A DNA stretch of 64,000 nucleotides from Ridgeia piscesae (taxonomy: Eukaryota; Annelida; Polychaeta; Sabellida; Siboglinidae). The position numbers and the translations under genes are program-made. A model generated the notes under the pieces. It saw only the letters and a program-made list of their open reading frames with translations, searched no databases and was not told the origin of the DNA. This document shows, piece by piece, positions 44,101 to 57,978 of the stretch. The stretch covers positions 1-64,000 of the forward strand of contig JAODUO010001739.1 of NCBI GenBank assembly GCA_025642075.2, read 5' to 3'. How positions within the stretch are numbered: the first letter of the stretch is position 1; every line of letters starts with the position of its first letter.

Positions 44101-44816
44101 CACGAAAATGGAAGAGCTTGGTAGAACGAGAATTTGATAACCAAGCTCTAGATAGATGGACAATTTAAAGAGATGTCGAAAGGGGAATGTATCATCAGCC
44201 GAGAGTTGAAGATCAAACGGGTGACGTAACAGCTGGAGTAGCATATCACAGAGGCTGTTCGGTTGATGAGAAGAGCGAACTCGTTGACGTGAGTAGATGA
44301 GGAAATGGAATGGACCGCGACTGCGTGAGCCGATGACGTGTAGAGATTTGAGAGTTCAGCCATCGCCTACACTACACGCACCTCAACAGTCTTCAGATTG
44401 TGTGTCACCTGCGCACTGGGTTGTCCGGTGGTAGCCTCTAGGGCCAGGTCCAGCAGTGAATTACCATCCTGTAAATTACGAACGAATGTTCTGTAAGGCA
44501 CTTTAGGTTGTTTCTTTAGAAACCCTCTCATTTCTCTTGCTTCAATCTCCCTTATCTTTGTGAATGTACACTGTAATGGCCGACAGTTTGTTTTGAATAC
44601 GTAAAGTTTTGAACGTATCTCTAGGCCCTTCACATATAATCTAAACTGTTATTTTAGGCCACGAATAAACTATCTTCATTATTATGCATTGTTAACTTTG
44701 TATGTCTTACAAATTCATGTAGCTTCTCTAGTCAACAATTTGTTTTATCCAGTATTTCTGTATAATAATTATATGATATTGATCTATATAGGTTTAGTCA
44801 CTAGCTTATACGTGCA

Positions 44817-44884
<68 letters not shown>

Positions 44885-46875
44885 CAATACATATAATTAT
44901 ATACAATATGCAGTCATTAATCCTGGTAACACTGACTTTGTCTTTGATCTCCAGCAGTTCGTCGCCTTGGAAGTTGACAATCATCTGAACGATGAAATGC
45001 AGACTCGCGGTTTCACAGAGATACTGAAACACACAAAGACGAGATGTATATACATAACACCAGGATTGGGACTAATACATCAGAAGATAATACATTCGGA
45101 GAGTGTATATATATGTACAGTGCTAAGTTTGATTGTAATCACGTATGGGACATAGAGAAATGTAAATATCAAACGCTGGAAATAGGTAAGAGAAAACATG
45201 TGTCATCAACAAACAACCCGGTTACGAACATTGACTTTTACTGCCGAATCATGCAACGGGTAAAGCCTGCATGTGTCGGCCCTATAAGTTGGATCATGAA
45301 ATCCAAAAATAAAATGTGGCTGACAACAATAAACTATAATAGGCGTAGTATATACTATGTCTTATTACATGTCTGTAGATTGGTGAGCCAGAATAATGAC
45401 AGTAATAGGCACTCTGATCTTTCCCGTGCGTATTGTTATGACGCAGCCATTGGGCTACATCTCTGCAAGCATAACGCATGGAAGCCGTTGTATTTAACAA
45501 GACGTAAAGGAATTAATAATGATCTCAGATATATTCAACTTACTTTGTCGATTGTTGCGGAAAGTTCGTCCAGGTTGTATTCGTGTGCGAACTCTCTCAG
45601 GGTGAGTCCGTCCTGTGGGACAGAAAGTCTTTGCTGACGAATATTTGAAAAGCTATTTTCTGGGTTTTAAAATCAATTTATTATTTTATAAGCATCGGTG
45701 ATACAGGCGTAGATTTGTTGCACCGACAAGAACAAGACGTTTATATGACCACCTCAAATCACATAGACCAATATGCAGAAACAAGTATCTTTCTTACTAT
45801 AATACTTCAACTATGATTACTATGACTAGAATTTCTAGTATAGTCAAACAAACTACAGTACCCCTGGCTGATCATCTCTGCAAACCGTGGAATTGAGCAG
45901 AGTCGAACTAAAAAACATACCAATTGATTTGTCAATCGTAACTACGTCAACCGTGGCAACAGCGCAAATACCTGCCTCAATTTGAAGACGGGTAAACGAC
46001 TGGTGGGAATCCCAATATAATGAAACATTCGCATGTAACACAAGCAGCACATGGCTGAAATCAATGTACCGATGTACCAGGGATACTGACGTAATCAGCC
46101 GCAGCGACCGCTGGCGCGTGAGGATGATTAAAACGATGACGTACCATTCGTCGCTCAAGGAGTGGGTGACCTGATTTGGCTTTGAGCATCTTCTCCATGA
46201 AGTCCGCCGACTTGCCGTTCTCTGCCGCTCGGAACACGGCCGTCCGACCCCACTGAACACAAATGACAGAACTATGAATACGTGGACAATTTCGACACGA
46301 GGATTGTCGGTAGAACATTTGCATCTTACGGACTTAACATTGTTAGTTAGTAGGCACTGATTATATCAGTCTTTCTAACAAAATGGCGGTGTTCGGGCAA
46401 TTTTACGCTTGTGTTTTCAGCAACGTTATTCTACGAAACTGCTGTCGTAGTATTCCGGATTCTAGTTACTGACAATTTTGCTTTAGTAAAACCAATATGT
46501 TTCTTCTTAACAAGAGAGTGACAGCAATACGTTGCTGATTAAAAGTATAATATTAGGTGCTAAAGTTCTTAATCTTAAAACTGGTTTTGTAGTTTATAAA
46601 ATAATTTTTGATCCTTAATAGTGATCTTGAATACATGAAAACTGTTTTGATGAAGGGCGCTTTATCTTTGTGAAACCATGAAACGTCAACTTCCCTGCGG
46701 TGTCAGGTGTTTGTCGGCTGTAGACATGCACTGAATGGACTCACCGTGTCTCTTTCTCTGTCCTGGAAGCAATTCACTTTTTGTGAGAGAAACGTCCACA
46801 GCTCAGTCGGGCAGTTCCTTTCCAACGACAGAAAGTACAACGGCACAGTAGCCGTCGACTGAAAGGAAAAGTCAT

Positions 46876-46944
<69 letters not shown>

Positions 46945-47015
46945 ATATATATATATGTGTATATATGTATATACAGTGTACATACATACATACATATACA
47001 TACATACATACACAT

Positions 47016-47053
<38 letters not shown>

Positions 47054-47481
47054 TATATTTATATTTATATATATATATATATATATGAATCCTTATTTCT
47101 ATTCGCCCCTGACCCTGAAATTTGTTTCCAATGATTTAGGCACAATGGAACTACCTATGTATTATTATATACCATATTATTATTATTGCCCTGACGTCAA
47201 ATATGTTCTCGTCTGACCATCGTGATGACCACGGCCACTCACCTGTCCGTCGTCGTGTTCGCGTACCCGGATGTTGAGGTGACAACTTCCGGAGTCTACA
47301 AGAAGCTGGAGTAGCTGCACGTTCCGCTGCCAGATGGCGTGACAAGCTGGCGTCCAGCCCTTCTTGTCCTGTAGAGACAGTTCAAGAGACGTCAAGTATC
47401 ACCAGTTACGGGAAATTTATTTCTGCCTACTCCTGCAGATGATGATGATGATGGTGATGATGGTGATGGTGATGGTGATGG

Positions 47482-47543
<62 letters not shown>

Positions 47544-50500
47544 ATGATGATAGTTACCACAATAAATTATAACGATAAAAGTGATGAAACGCGATATGTA
47601 ATATTATTTCTGCTCCTGATTGAACGTTTTCGCATCGAACAATCGTAATTTAAGCTTCATCACTACACTGATTTACGAGTCAATATAGATTTACGCATCG
47701 CAAGCTCATGGTCTGAATACACTGCTACCCCCATCATCAACTCGTCCCCTCGTTTGTCTCAGTTGTTACTCTCATGACAAAACGCATGCATGCACATTGT
47801 AAACTGTAACATACTCGAGTAGACATGTAGGCGGAGTCATCTGTTTGCAAGTGTCTGCATAAAAATCTCTTTCCGGGCCTGTTATGACAACGTAGTGTTA
47901 TATTTTAATTAATTTTACATTTCTTGAATTATTTAATTACTATTAGCCATATGTAAACATTAATTTATCAGTATCATTGCTATGGAATTATTTGCTAGAT
48001 TGATTATTACGCATTTTTATGACTAGTACGTAACTTGTAGATTTATTTACTTTTTTATTGTTTAGAAATGTGATGTTATTTAATATGGTATTGATGTTAG
48101 TTGTTTATATAAGCACACACATATTTTTTATTTTAAAATATTAGTATTCTTATTGTATAAAATTATTCTTTTTATGTATTTTAATAGTAATATGTTGTGA
48201 AGCGCCACGAACAATTATGGATGTGGCGCTATATGAAATAAAATGTATTCATATTGGTTTTTTCCGGCTCACCTTGAAGCTGATGTTGACATTACAGCAC
48301 CCCTTCTTCGCACACAATGTTCGCACGGTCTCTATGTCCTCGCCTAGGACCGCGTTCATCAACGTCTGAACCGACAACACAATTGTTAACACAGTCGTAT
48401 ACATACATAATAATAACGTGTGGATAAGGTGTTCATTTAATTTATCATTCTCATTGAGAGTAACTGCTATTTAATCTACATGTACCTATCCTTCACTAGC
48501 GCCAGTTTATGTTGACATCACATGTAACCACGAAAGTGCTATTTTATATTTTTACACCATACGTGACGTCGAAAGTGCCACTTTATATGTTTACACCATA
48601 CGAGACACCGAAAGTGCCACTTTATATTTTACACCATACGTGACACCGAAAGCGCCACTTTATATTTTACACCATACGTGACACCGAAAGTGCCACTTTA
48701 TATGTTTACACCATACGTGACGTCGAAAGTGCCACTTTATATTTTACACCATACATGACACCGAAAGCGCCACTTTATATTTTTACAACACGTGATGTCG
48801 AAAGTGCTACTATAATTATATGTTTACACCATACGTGCCGTCGAAAATGCCGCATTATGTGTTTACACCATATGAGACGTCGAAAGTGCCCCTTTATATG
48901 TTTACACCATTTATGCTTACGCCGAAAGCGTGGGAATTTATTGAATAAAACAAAGTGGAACATGGACGAATGTCACACTGCATAGTGACAGGCAACCAAA
49001 CACAAACTGTTTGCGATATACTGGTTGCATTTCAGTCTCTATAGAGATTCACCGTACAAGATTCTGATGTGGCCATAATATATATGAGCGTTCTTACAAG
49101 TGATTTTAAGTTTTCCTTCAGCAGGTTGTAACACTTCTGCGCCTCACGGCTGCTGGACGCCCGAGACTCGGCAATCTCCAAAGCCGACTTGCCGTCCTGA
49201 AACAAACCGACATGGGCACATCAAACGACCGACACAGCAAGTCTGCAACAGTGAATGTGTTCAATCTATACTCTTCCTCCAAATGTACAATTTAATCTTC
49301 TTTTGACCCGATATATGGAACAGGTTTTATAACAATTTCGATCAACGTAAACAGAGTAACATTTCAATTTTCATCACGTGACTTGGCGATGTATTGTCTT
49401 TGTATGTAAACTTGAGTTTTGTCGGGCGCAGGCAGACCCAAATTATGATTTATTTTCAAATTGCAAGTGGAATGTCAACATATTATGGATCTCATTTATA
49501 AACCTTAGCAGCGAGCGTCTGGTCTACCTATATTGTATTCCCGAAAGAAAGGCGGATTTGGGAAATCTGTTCTCGATCCTTGACGCGCCCTTGCTTAAAG
49601 CTGCTCCCTCCACTCGTTTGCTAATCGCCAAACCGGTTCTTTTATGACCAGATGTGTAATGTGTTAATAGTTTAAATTGTATGCAGTCAGTTAATTTTTA
49701 AAATGCGTACTTTTTATTTTTTATCGTAAAAAAAGAATCGCCGTTACACCGGGTATAACTGGCGAAACAATCAGCAGCTGCCGACGTCCTTTGCTTTTTG
49801 GGTCACGTGCTTTATGCGAGATCGACCTACTGCGGCATAATAACAAATCGCACGTGCTTTTGCGCGTCATGACTAAGATTCCAAAGGCAAAGTGATTCTT
49901 CTATGAAGGTACGCATTAGTCCATCGTCTACTGCGAGTTTGAGCAAGACGCCGCTTTTCGTTTTTAGCTCGGTCTGACATGACGTTACAAACAGGAACAT
50001 TTAGTTTACATTTTATTTAGGCTCAGGATATTTCGCGAGCTGCTCGATAAATAAAAGCAATCGAGTCGTTATTTGTCGAGCAGCTCGATAAATAACGGCA
50101 ACTCGGGCCGTTATTTATCTAGTAAATGCGATGATGCTGTTGGGTCGTTTCTTGCATGTATTTATCCGTTTATATGAGAAACAATGAGTTTTCTTATCCA
50201 TCGAGCTACTCGAGAAATAACGCCGTCTTGGTTCGATCCCTATATTTGTCGAGTAGACCTGGATGGCCGCGTGCATGCATGTGCTCTTAGAAATATGTTC
50301 GTGCCATCTAAGAGCACATACTGATTGTTTGTAGTAAATACGTTGTTAGGTTGTTTGTTGCATGTATTTATCCGTTCAGATGAGAAACATCGAGTTTTCT
50401 TATTCATCGAGCTACTCGAGAAATAACGCCGACTTGGTTCGTTATTTGTCGTAAAGTCTTGCCGTTTTTTGTCGAGCAGCTCGAGAAATAAGGCGAATTA

Positions 50501-53500
50501 AATCGGGCTGTTGTTTCCCGTGCAACTCGCTAAATAGCCAGTCCATTTTTAATTTAAAGACCCGACGACATCCCGCATCGTTCACCCACCTTAATGTTGC
50601 TGTTGGGATTGCAACAAAGACGGACAAGACGCTGTGTGGCCGGATGCTCGCTCCGGACGACTGCCTGGGTAAGTCCGCACTAGGACAATGGAAAAACGGT
50701 GTTGAAACAATCTTCAACATTAACTTGTCTTCATGAACTTGACAATAGGCAACTGGATGTTTCCCAGAGAAGTCTAGGTGGTGTTCAGTTAAACACGTCT
50801 GCCAGGACGTGACACGTCAAGCGCGTTTAGCAGTTCTAGTGATCGGTTATCGCGCTACATAAAAACGTATTTGTTGTTTTTTACTACGGGACATGTTGAT
50901 GCTATGTCATATTTAGCATTGTTGGAAAAGTGTCAGAATTTTGGATCATTCTCTCAGAATATATTATTATGTTCACTAATCCGAAACGATTCTCCAGTCA
51001 TAAGGAACGCAGAAATGTGTTCACTCAACCCGGACAATCTCGGAACTTCTCATTCACAACGAAAATCTCCTCAATTATCTGGAAGATCTATTCACTCACC
51101 CTGAACATCTGCAAAAGTGGACGGATTGTGTTGCTGCTCTCATCCAATGGCGTCTGTCCCAGCTGATAGAAATGAACAGGAAGAATAAGTTTTAGAGTGT
51201 GTGCGCGTATTTATGTGGTTGGGCGTGTGCTGCATGTGTGTATGTGCTGATGTGTTTCGTGCGCGACTGCGTGCGAACTGCAAATGTGAGTCTGTTTTCA
51301 ATAGTGTGCTTCCATGGTAGAAAGATATGTATAAAAGAAACATGGACTACAATTGTTTGTGACTGTTAGTGTTGGCGGACTGCTAATGTTAGTGTTGATA
51401 GTCCGGAAGCTCAGATCATATCCCCTTTTACTGGCAGTGGTTTTATTTTTAATCATTCATCTATGGAATGTGTATAATTATATCCAAGTGGATGTTGGAT
51501 TTTCACCTTTTTGTAATTAAAAAAGAATATCGACGATGACCCGTAAAATCAACTTGTTACCGTACTTTCGCAACAAGACATGATACAAACTCAATTCATA
51601 CTCACAGATTTGAAAACATTGAAAAGAAAACAACACGGCGACCATATAAATACATACATGTGTGTGTTAGGGTGTTTGTGCGTGTATGCATGCGTGTTTG
51701 GGGGGTGTGCATGTGGGCGGGCGATCCGGGACGTGCGTGCGTGCGTACGAGCGTGCATGCACGCGTGCTAAGTAAACAGTGAGTTTACGTGTTGTCAGTC
51801 AGCGTGCCGCGACTACGAACCTTGTTTCTGATGGAGAAGTCTGCGCCGGAACACAACAAAGCCTTGATGACCATGACGTCATCTCGCCGCACCGCCAGAT
51901 GCAGAGCCGTGTCGCCAAGCTGTCAGAATCCAACACAACTCTGTAGTATACTTACTCCATGTTTTGTTTAAAAATTAACAAATGTTGTGAAAAAGTTTGA
52001 TTATTTTCTAATACAACGTGCCAACTCGTTTAGCAAGTTTTAACAAGATTGCCACCTAGAGAATTAATTCTAGATGACAGGTGGACAAGGAAGCCCTCTG
52101 GCTTATTGAGAGGCCAACTATAGCTATCTAAGTCTATCCCGCCCTTCTGATGCATGTCGGTTTTATGTTTAAACATAACATCATTAACACTACTATATAG
52201 CACTCGCACAACTATCAGATAATATGTTCCATTCATTTACTGTTCTTTGTGAAAATGTGAATTTTCAAATATCTAGTCTACATTGCTCTTTTGCTGATGG
52301 TTTAAGCAATCTTGTTAAGTAGCGGTTTGGTAAAATAACCACAATAATCATTAACTTATTGAATGTTTGTGCGCAAGCATTCATTAAATTCAAGCGGGCG
52401 TCGGGGTCGGTGGTACGATTGTCCGTCAAGTAATTTCTTTACCAAGTGTAACATCTGAAGTAAATAATTCTTCTATAAGTCCGTGGTTTGACCAACGGTC
52501 AACATTGCAACGGTGGTGCATTGCACTTGCACGAATATTCATTACAATCTGACTACACAATTAAACACACATGGGGCTGCAAGCTCAAGGCGCTTCGCAT
52601 AAACACATAGCATTTATCGTTATCGACTTGTTGCGTAGATTAGTTCAAGTTACGCACAGATTTGCAAGACAAAAGTAACAGGGAATGTACGTATGGGAAA
52701 TTATTATATTTTAATACAGTACATCACGAATGTGACTAAGCTTATTACGAATCCCTTTTTAAGTGCATAATGCATGCTTGTCGAACAACCATGCGCTTCC
52801 TGGGGGAAACGTGTCTCGATTAGCGTTTGCATAAATCTTAATTATGTAAAACTAAATTGTATTTTATTTACCAATAGGCTATTTACTGTTTAATGTTACT
52901 CAAGTATTCCAATATTCTCGGCAAAATCGGTTCACATATACGCAGTCATGGAAACTCTAGCTAATTCCACTACGGCACTTTTACAAATGATATGCCATTT
53001 TGCTGTTCTTTGGAGTAGCGTGGCTTGTAGTTAAATAACTGTTTAAAATATTAATGATAAACTAATATGTGATATGATAAAATTATGTTCCCCAACTACA
53101 ACTACAACCTTATATTTTATTCGTTTATTTTTAGCCCATGCATATGTGCGCAAATATAATAATAATTATTATTATTATTATTATTATTTATAAAGCGCAA
53201 TATCCAAAAATGCTCAAAGCGCTGTACAATAAAATAAAAAGCTATTTATTATGTGTTAAAACTAATATTAATAATAATAAATACAACTTGTAAAATTTAC
53301 TTTTCAATAATAAAATAAAAAGCTATTTATTATGTGTTAAAACTAATATTAATAATAATAAATACAATTGTAAAATTTACTTTCAGATAAAAACAAATGT
53401 AGAAACATTAAATTATTCATTATATACAATTAAATATTATATACAATTAACGACGATGAGTAAAATAAATAAATAAATAAAACTAACTAATACTCTATTT

Positions 53501-55730
53501 ACATGCAAAAACACATTCTAAGCGATGGCATGTATAAAGGTCAGTACATATGTGCGAAAATAAGATAAGATGAAATATTTGAAACAAATATTCTAAAATG
53601 TCATTGAATATTTTAAATGTCAGCAGTAATATGCTTTAAAAATGTGGGTTTTTAGTGCCTTTCTGAATGCCGACAAAGTTCCGCAGCACTTGATAACAAT
53701 GGGCAATGCGAACACTACCAACCTATCTTACTGAACCCAAGCTAAATGGACGTGATTGCACCAGTCAGTGAAGGGGCTAATTTTTTTCTGGTGCTTTGGA
53801 ACATATGACGACATTATGTTTTCTTGAAATCGTGTAATCAGTGTATGCATATTAATTACTGTCACGACATCGCAACAGACCGGCGAGGTAACACGTCTTG
53901 TGAACACACAACAAGCGATGACGTCATTACGACGATAGCGGTTTATGCACACAAATAGCGATGACGTTATTACGACGGTTGCTGTTTACGATACCAGAGA
54001 AAAGGTTAAATTACCATCTACTCTATACAATTTCACCCGTAAATTAAAAAGTGTCGGAAATAATAATATACTAAATTTTTCTATCTTCGTTGGCGTTATG
54101 ATATGAGTTTGACGTTACTAAAATGATCTGTGCGGGACTGACGTCACGTGACGCGTATTGTTTCCACATAACGTCGAAGTGGGACGTGTTTTGGATCAGT
54201 GGCTTGAACCGTTCAGATGTAGACAAGGCCTACAGTTTCACCCGGAATCCCCTGCGCTTCTCACCTGACGACACAGACCAAACATTCTGACCGAAATCGT
54301 GGGACCGACAATGACAAGTCGATCTTCGCAAGTAAACTTTTTTCGAAAGTGACGATATGCTGAGCGCGGCCTAGTTGGCGAAGCCGCAGCGTGTGGCTAT
54401 TGTGTTATTAGCAACAACTAATGCACGTTGATAACTAAGTTTCAGAGGCTCAGAGGGGTCTGGATGGTCCCGAGGAGAGGGAACTCCTGCCACTTTTCGG
54501 TATTTCATTGGCAAATCACATCTCCTTATTCCTCTGACATGGTCTCGAGGTTGGATGGCTGGCTTGCACGTCTCTTCCGTGGTTTATACACCGTCTTCAA
54601 TTGTCAGTAATTTTCAACGTTCGATTCGGTAGCCTGTATTGATTACCATGATAGTGAAGATGATTGGCTGATTAGCGACGGTGTTTTTCGTCATACGATG
54701 TAACATTTGATGTAACTTTTGTGGGAATAAAACTGGTGAATTAAAATGTATTGTATTGAATGAAATGAAATAGTTTGACCTCTAGTACCAGTCACACTGG
54801 TTTAAGGTCTCCTCCCAATATTTACGGAAGCAAGGCGAAGCTTTGGTGCAAATCGCGGTTTTTGTAGAAAAACAGATTTTAGAACATCGCCGAAAAATCT
54901 TGCGAAATGTTGAACAGCAACAAACATAATATTAATAATTGCAAAACTTCTATAGCGCCTACATCATTAAAAAGTTCAAACTCAGAGGCGCAACAAACAA
55001 AATCATTTGGCTAGTCATACTCAGGACAGGCAAAAGTTGTCATTGGAGCATGGAACTGCCGATAATTGATTGTGGAAAAGCAATTTCAAACAAATATATT
55101 TTCAAGTTTTTACGAAAGTGTCTATAGTTTCATAATATTTAATCCTTATAGGATGTTGATTCCAAATTGTTCGCGCAGCTTCAGAGAAAGCACGTTTGCC
55201 AATATCAGCTTAGTTTTAGGAACAAAAAGTTGTTTGGAAACGGATGATCTAACGGTCCTAGAGATCTCAGAGAAATGTAGCAGATTAACTAAGTATGTCG
55301 GTTGTTGAGTAGAAAGAGTACGGCCTGTAACAGTAGCCAATTTAAATTTAATTCGGTATCAATTGGAAGCCAATGTAACTGCTTAAATAGCGATTGTGAT
55401 GGTTAGAAACGGGGGACCTTAAGTACCACGCGTGCTAAACAATTCTGTACACGTTGAAGTTTAGATATCTTTTTGGCAATGCTATTTAGAAGTGAGTTAC
55501 AACAGTCCAGTCGACTAACAACATTGAGAAACACCTGCAGTAGCACACCTCACACCCAACCTCGTCGTCCGCTGTGATGATCCAAGGCGGCGTGGTAGAG
55601 GAGACCTGCTGGAGCCTTCACTCCGACGGCAGAGTGGAGCTGCGGCTGCAGCCTACCCCATCAATATTAATTTCGTTCCGACGCCAGTGATAGGAGTCTA
55701 GCCATTTGTGTTTGGTTTGTAACACCCCTG

Positions 55731-55805
<75 letters not shown>

Positions 55806-56734
55806 TTTTATTTATTTACCTATAAAAGACGTTGTACTACTTACGAAATTCTGTGCGTTTATAGGCAAACCCATGACGGCGCATGCGTACACCATTGCGG
55901 AAGTCGCTGATTTCACACTTTCGTGAATGACCGTATCTCCGTTCTGTCCAAGACCGAATACATTAAGTAATCAGTGCTAATTCTCGGTTTAGATGGAAAA
56001 TACAAATTATATACAGATATACTGAAGACAAATAAAGCGACGTATAAAGCTAGGACGAGCCTAATGTCGTGTTCTTTTTTATTTGTGCCATTGGCCACAG
56101 CGGCCACTAACAAAAGATAATTAGACAGAGACGATTACTAAATTAAATATGATTTGAATATATCTATTTTGTTCGAAATCCCACGAAGTGTACAACAAAT
56201 TCATTTGCAAAGATATATTAAACTTATCGTATACTTATCTTATATTACCTTTTCCTATATTACCGTATTATATCGCCGACATTTTACCCTAACTTCACTC
56301 CTGAAATTAAGTTTTAATGTGTTTCTTGCATACAAGGAGTCCATGATAGAAATTCGAATTATACGGGTTTGATATCTCGGCAAACAGGAAGTGTAAGGGA
56401 TATCGGGTAATCACAACGGGGAAACTATTCCTGGAGACGTTACCTTGGCAATGTAGTTAGTTCCAATCTCTTCGATTTTCTTCTTGGCTAGATATACAGC
56501 CGTCTCTACGTGGCCCTCGTCAACTGCAGCCAATTCCTGAACATAAGATCAGGCGTTCTCATTGCCTCAACAATGACGGCATAGACCACCACACCGCACC
56601 AGTAGTAATAATTTGTATTTGATAAAATGTCACATCCGTAATTGTTCTTGGCGCTTAACGACATACCCAAAATATACGTAAAAATTATATTTGGATATAA
56701 TAATAAGAATACTAAGATTAAGATAAATCAAAAT

Positions 56735-56791
<57 letters not shown>

Positions 56792-57906
56792 CAACTTCAG
56801 CATCACAAATAAACAAAACTGCCATCAGCATCGCCATTAAAAACATCCCCACCAGCACTACCAACAATACAAAGAACTCCGCCACGCAGACACAACAACA
56901 ACAACGACGACGACGACGACGACAACAACGACAACAAAGAACAATAGCAGTACCTCCAAACCACCAACCACGACTGTCCCGGCCACCTACCTTCTTCCGC
57001 GGGGTCGGTACACATCTGACGGCGCTGTCGTAGTCCGGCCCCTGTTGCGTGGACAGTCCGTCGCCCGGCTGTCGCAGGCCGTTGTCGACCTCGACGAGGA
57101 TGGAGTGCAGGCGCATGAGGTTGTGTTTGAAGGCGAGACTGCGGGCGTCGTACTCGGTGGGACACCGCCCGTCCTGGTGCACGGCGTAACACCACCGGTC
57201 GCACTCCTGGTCGGCGAACTGAGGGCGGCCACACGAGCGGTACAATGGCAGTATGAGAAGCGAGGCACACACGGTGGCTATTCTGTCAGGCCGGGTGAAA
57301 CAAAGTGCTAATTGGTGTACCCTGTTTTGCTCCTTTGCTTAACAATATCGATTGTTATGCTTACACGTTGATTCAACTCGTTTCGCTGTGATGACAGTGT
57401 CAGTGGGTGTGTCCAATACATCGCGGTGTGTTTTATCAACATTCTGCGTGAGACCTCCGTCAAGCTTTGTCCTTGCCAACGATGTTGACAACGGTTAAAT
57501 ATGTGAATTACATATCTACTGCGACATGAAATACCCTTGAGCAAACGTGAATGCATACACTGACACTGTAACAAGTTCCCTTCGGTTTTTGTCATACAGA
57601 TAAGCTTCTGAAACTACAATTTCAAAAACATGTACGATATACTGCCCAAGTTCATGCAGCCATTTTGTTGATCGCTGGTCGGAGTTTGCTAACCGAAGTG
57701 GATACGTCAATACATGTTCATTAATAAACGTGTTTATTAATAAACAAGGAACATAAAACTCGGTTCAACGGAGATGTTAAACTCACCGTGTAGACGTTGT
57801 GATGCGGAAAGCCTCTCTCTAGCAGGTAAATCGCCAGGTCTTCCTGTCCGCTGTCAATCGCAAGCACAAGTGGGTCGCGTTCGGAGAACTAACAAACAGC
57901 TGAAGT

Positions 57907-57978
<72 letters not shown>

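Noticed and set aside
45044..45637. 197-codon plus-strand ORF
   Set aside because: Overlaps a well-supported antisense exon, AT-rich codon use, no recognisable motif; likely chance.
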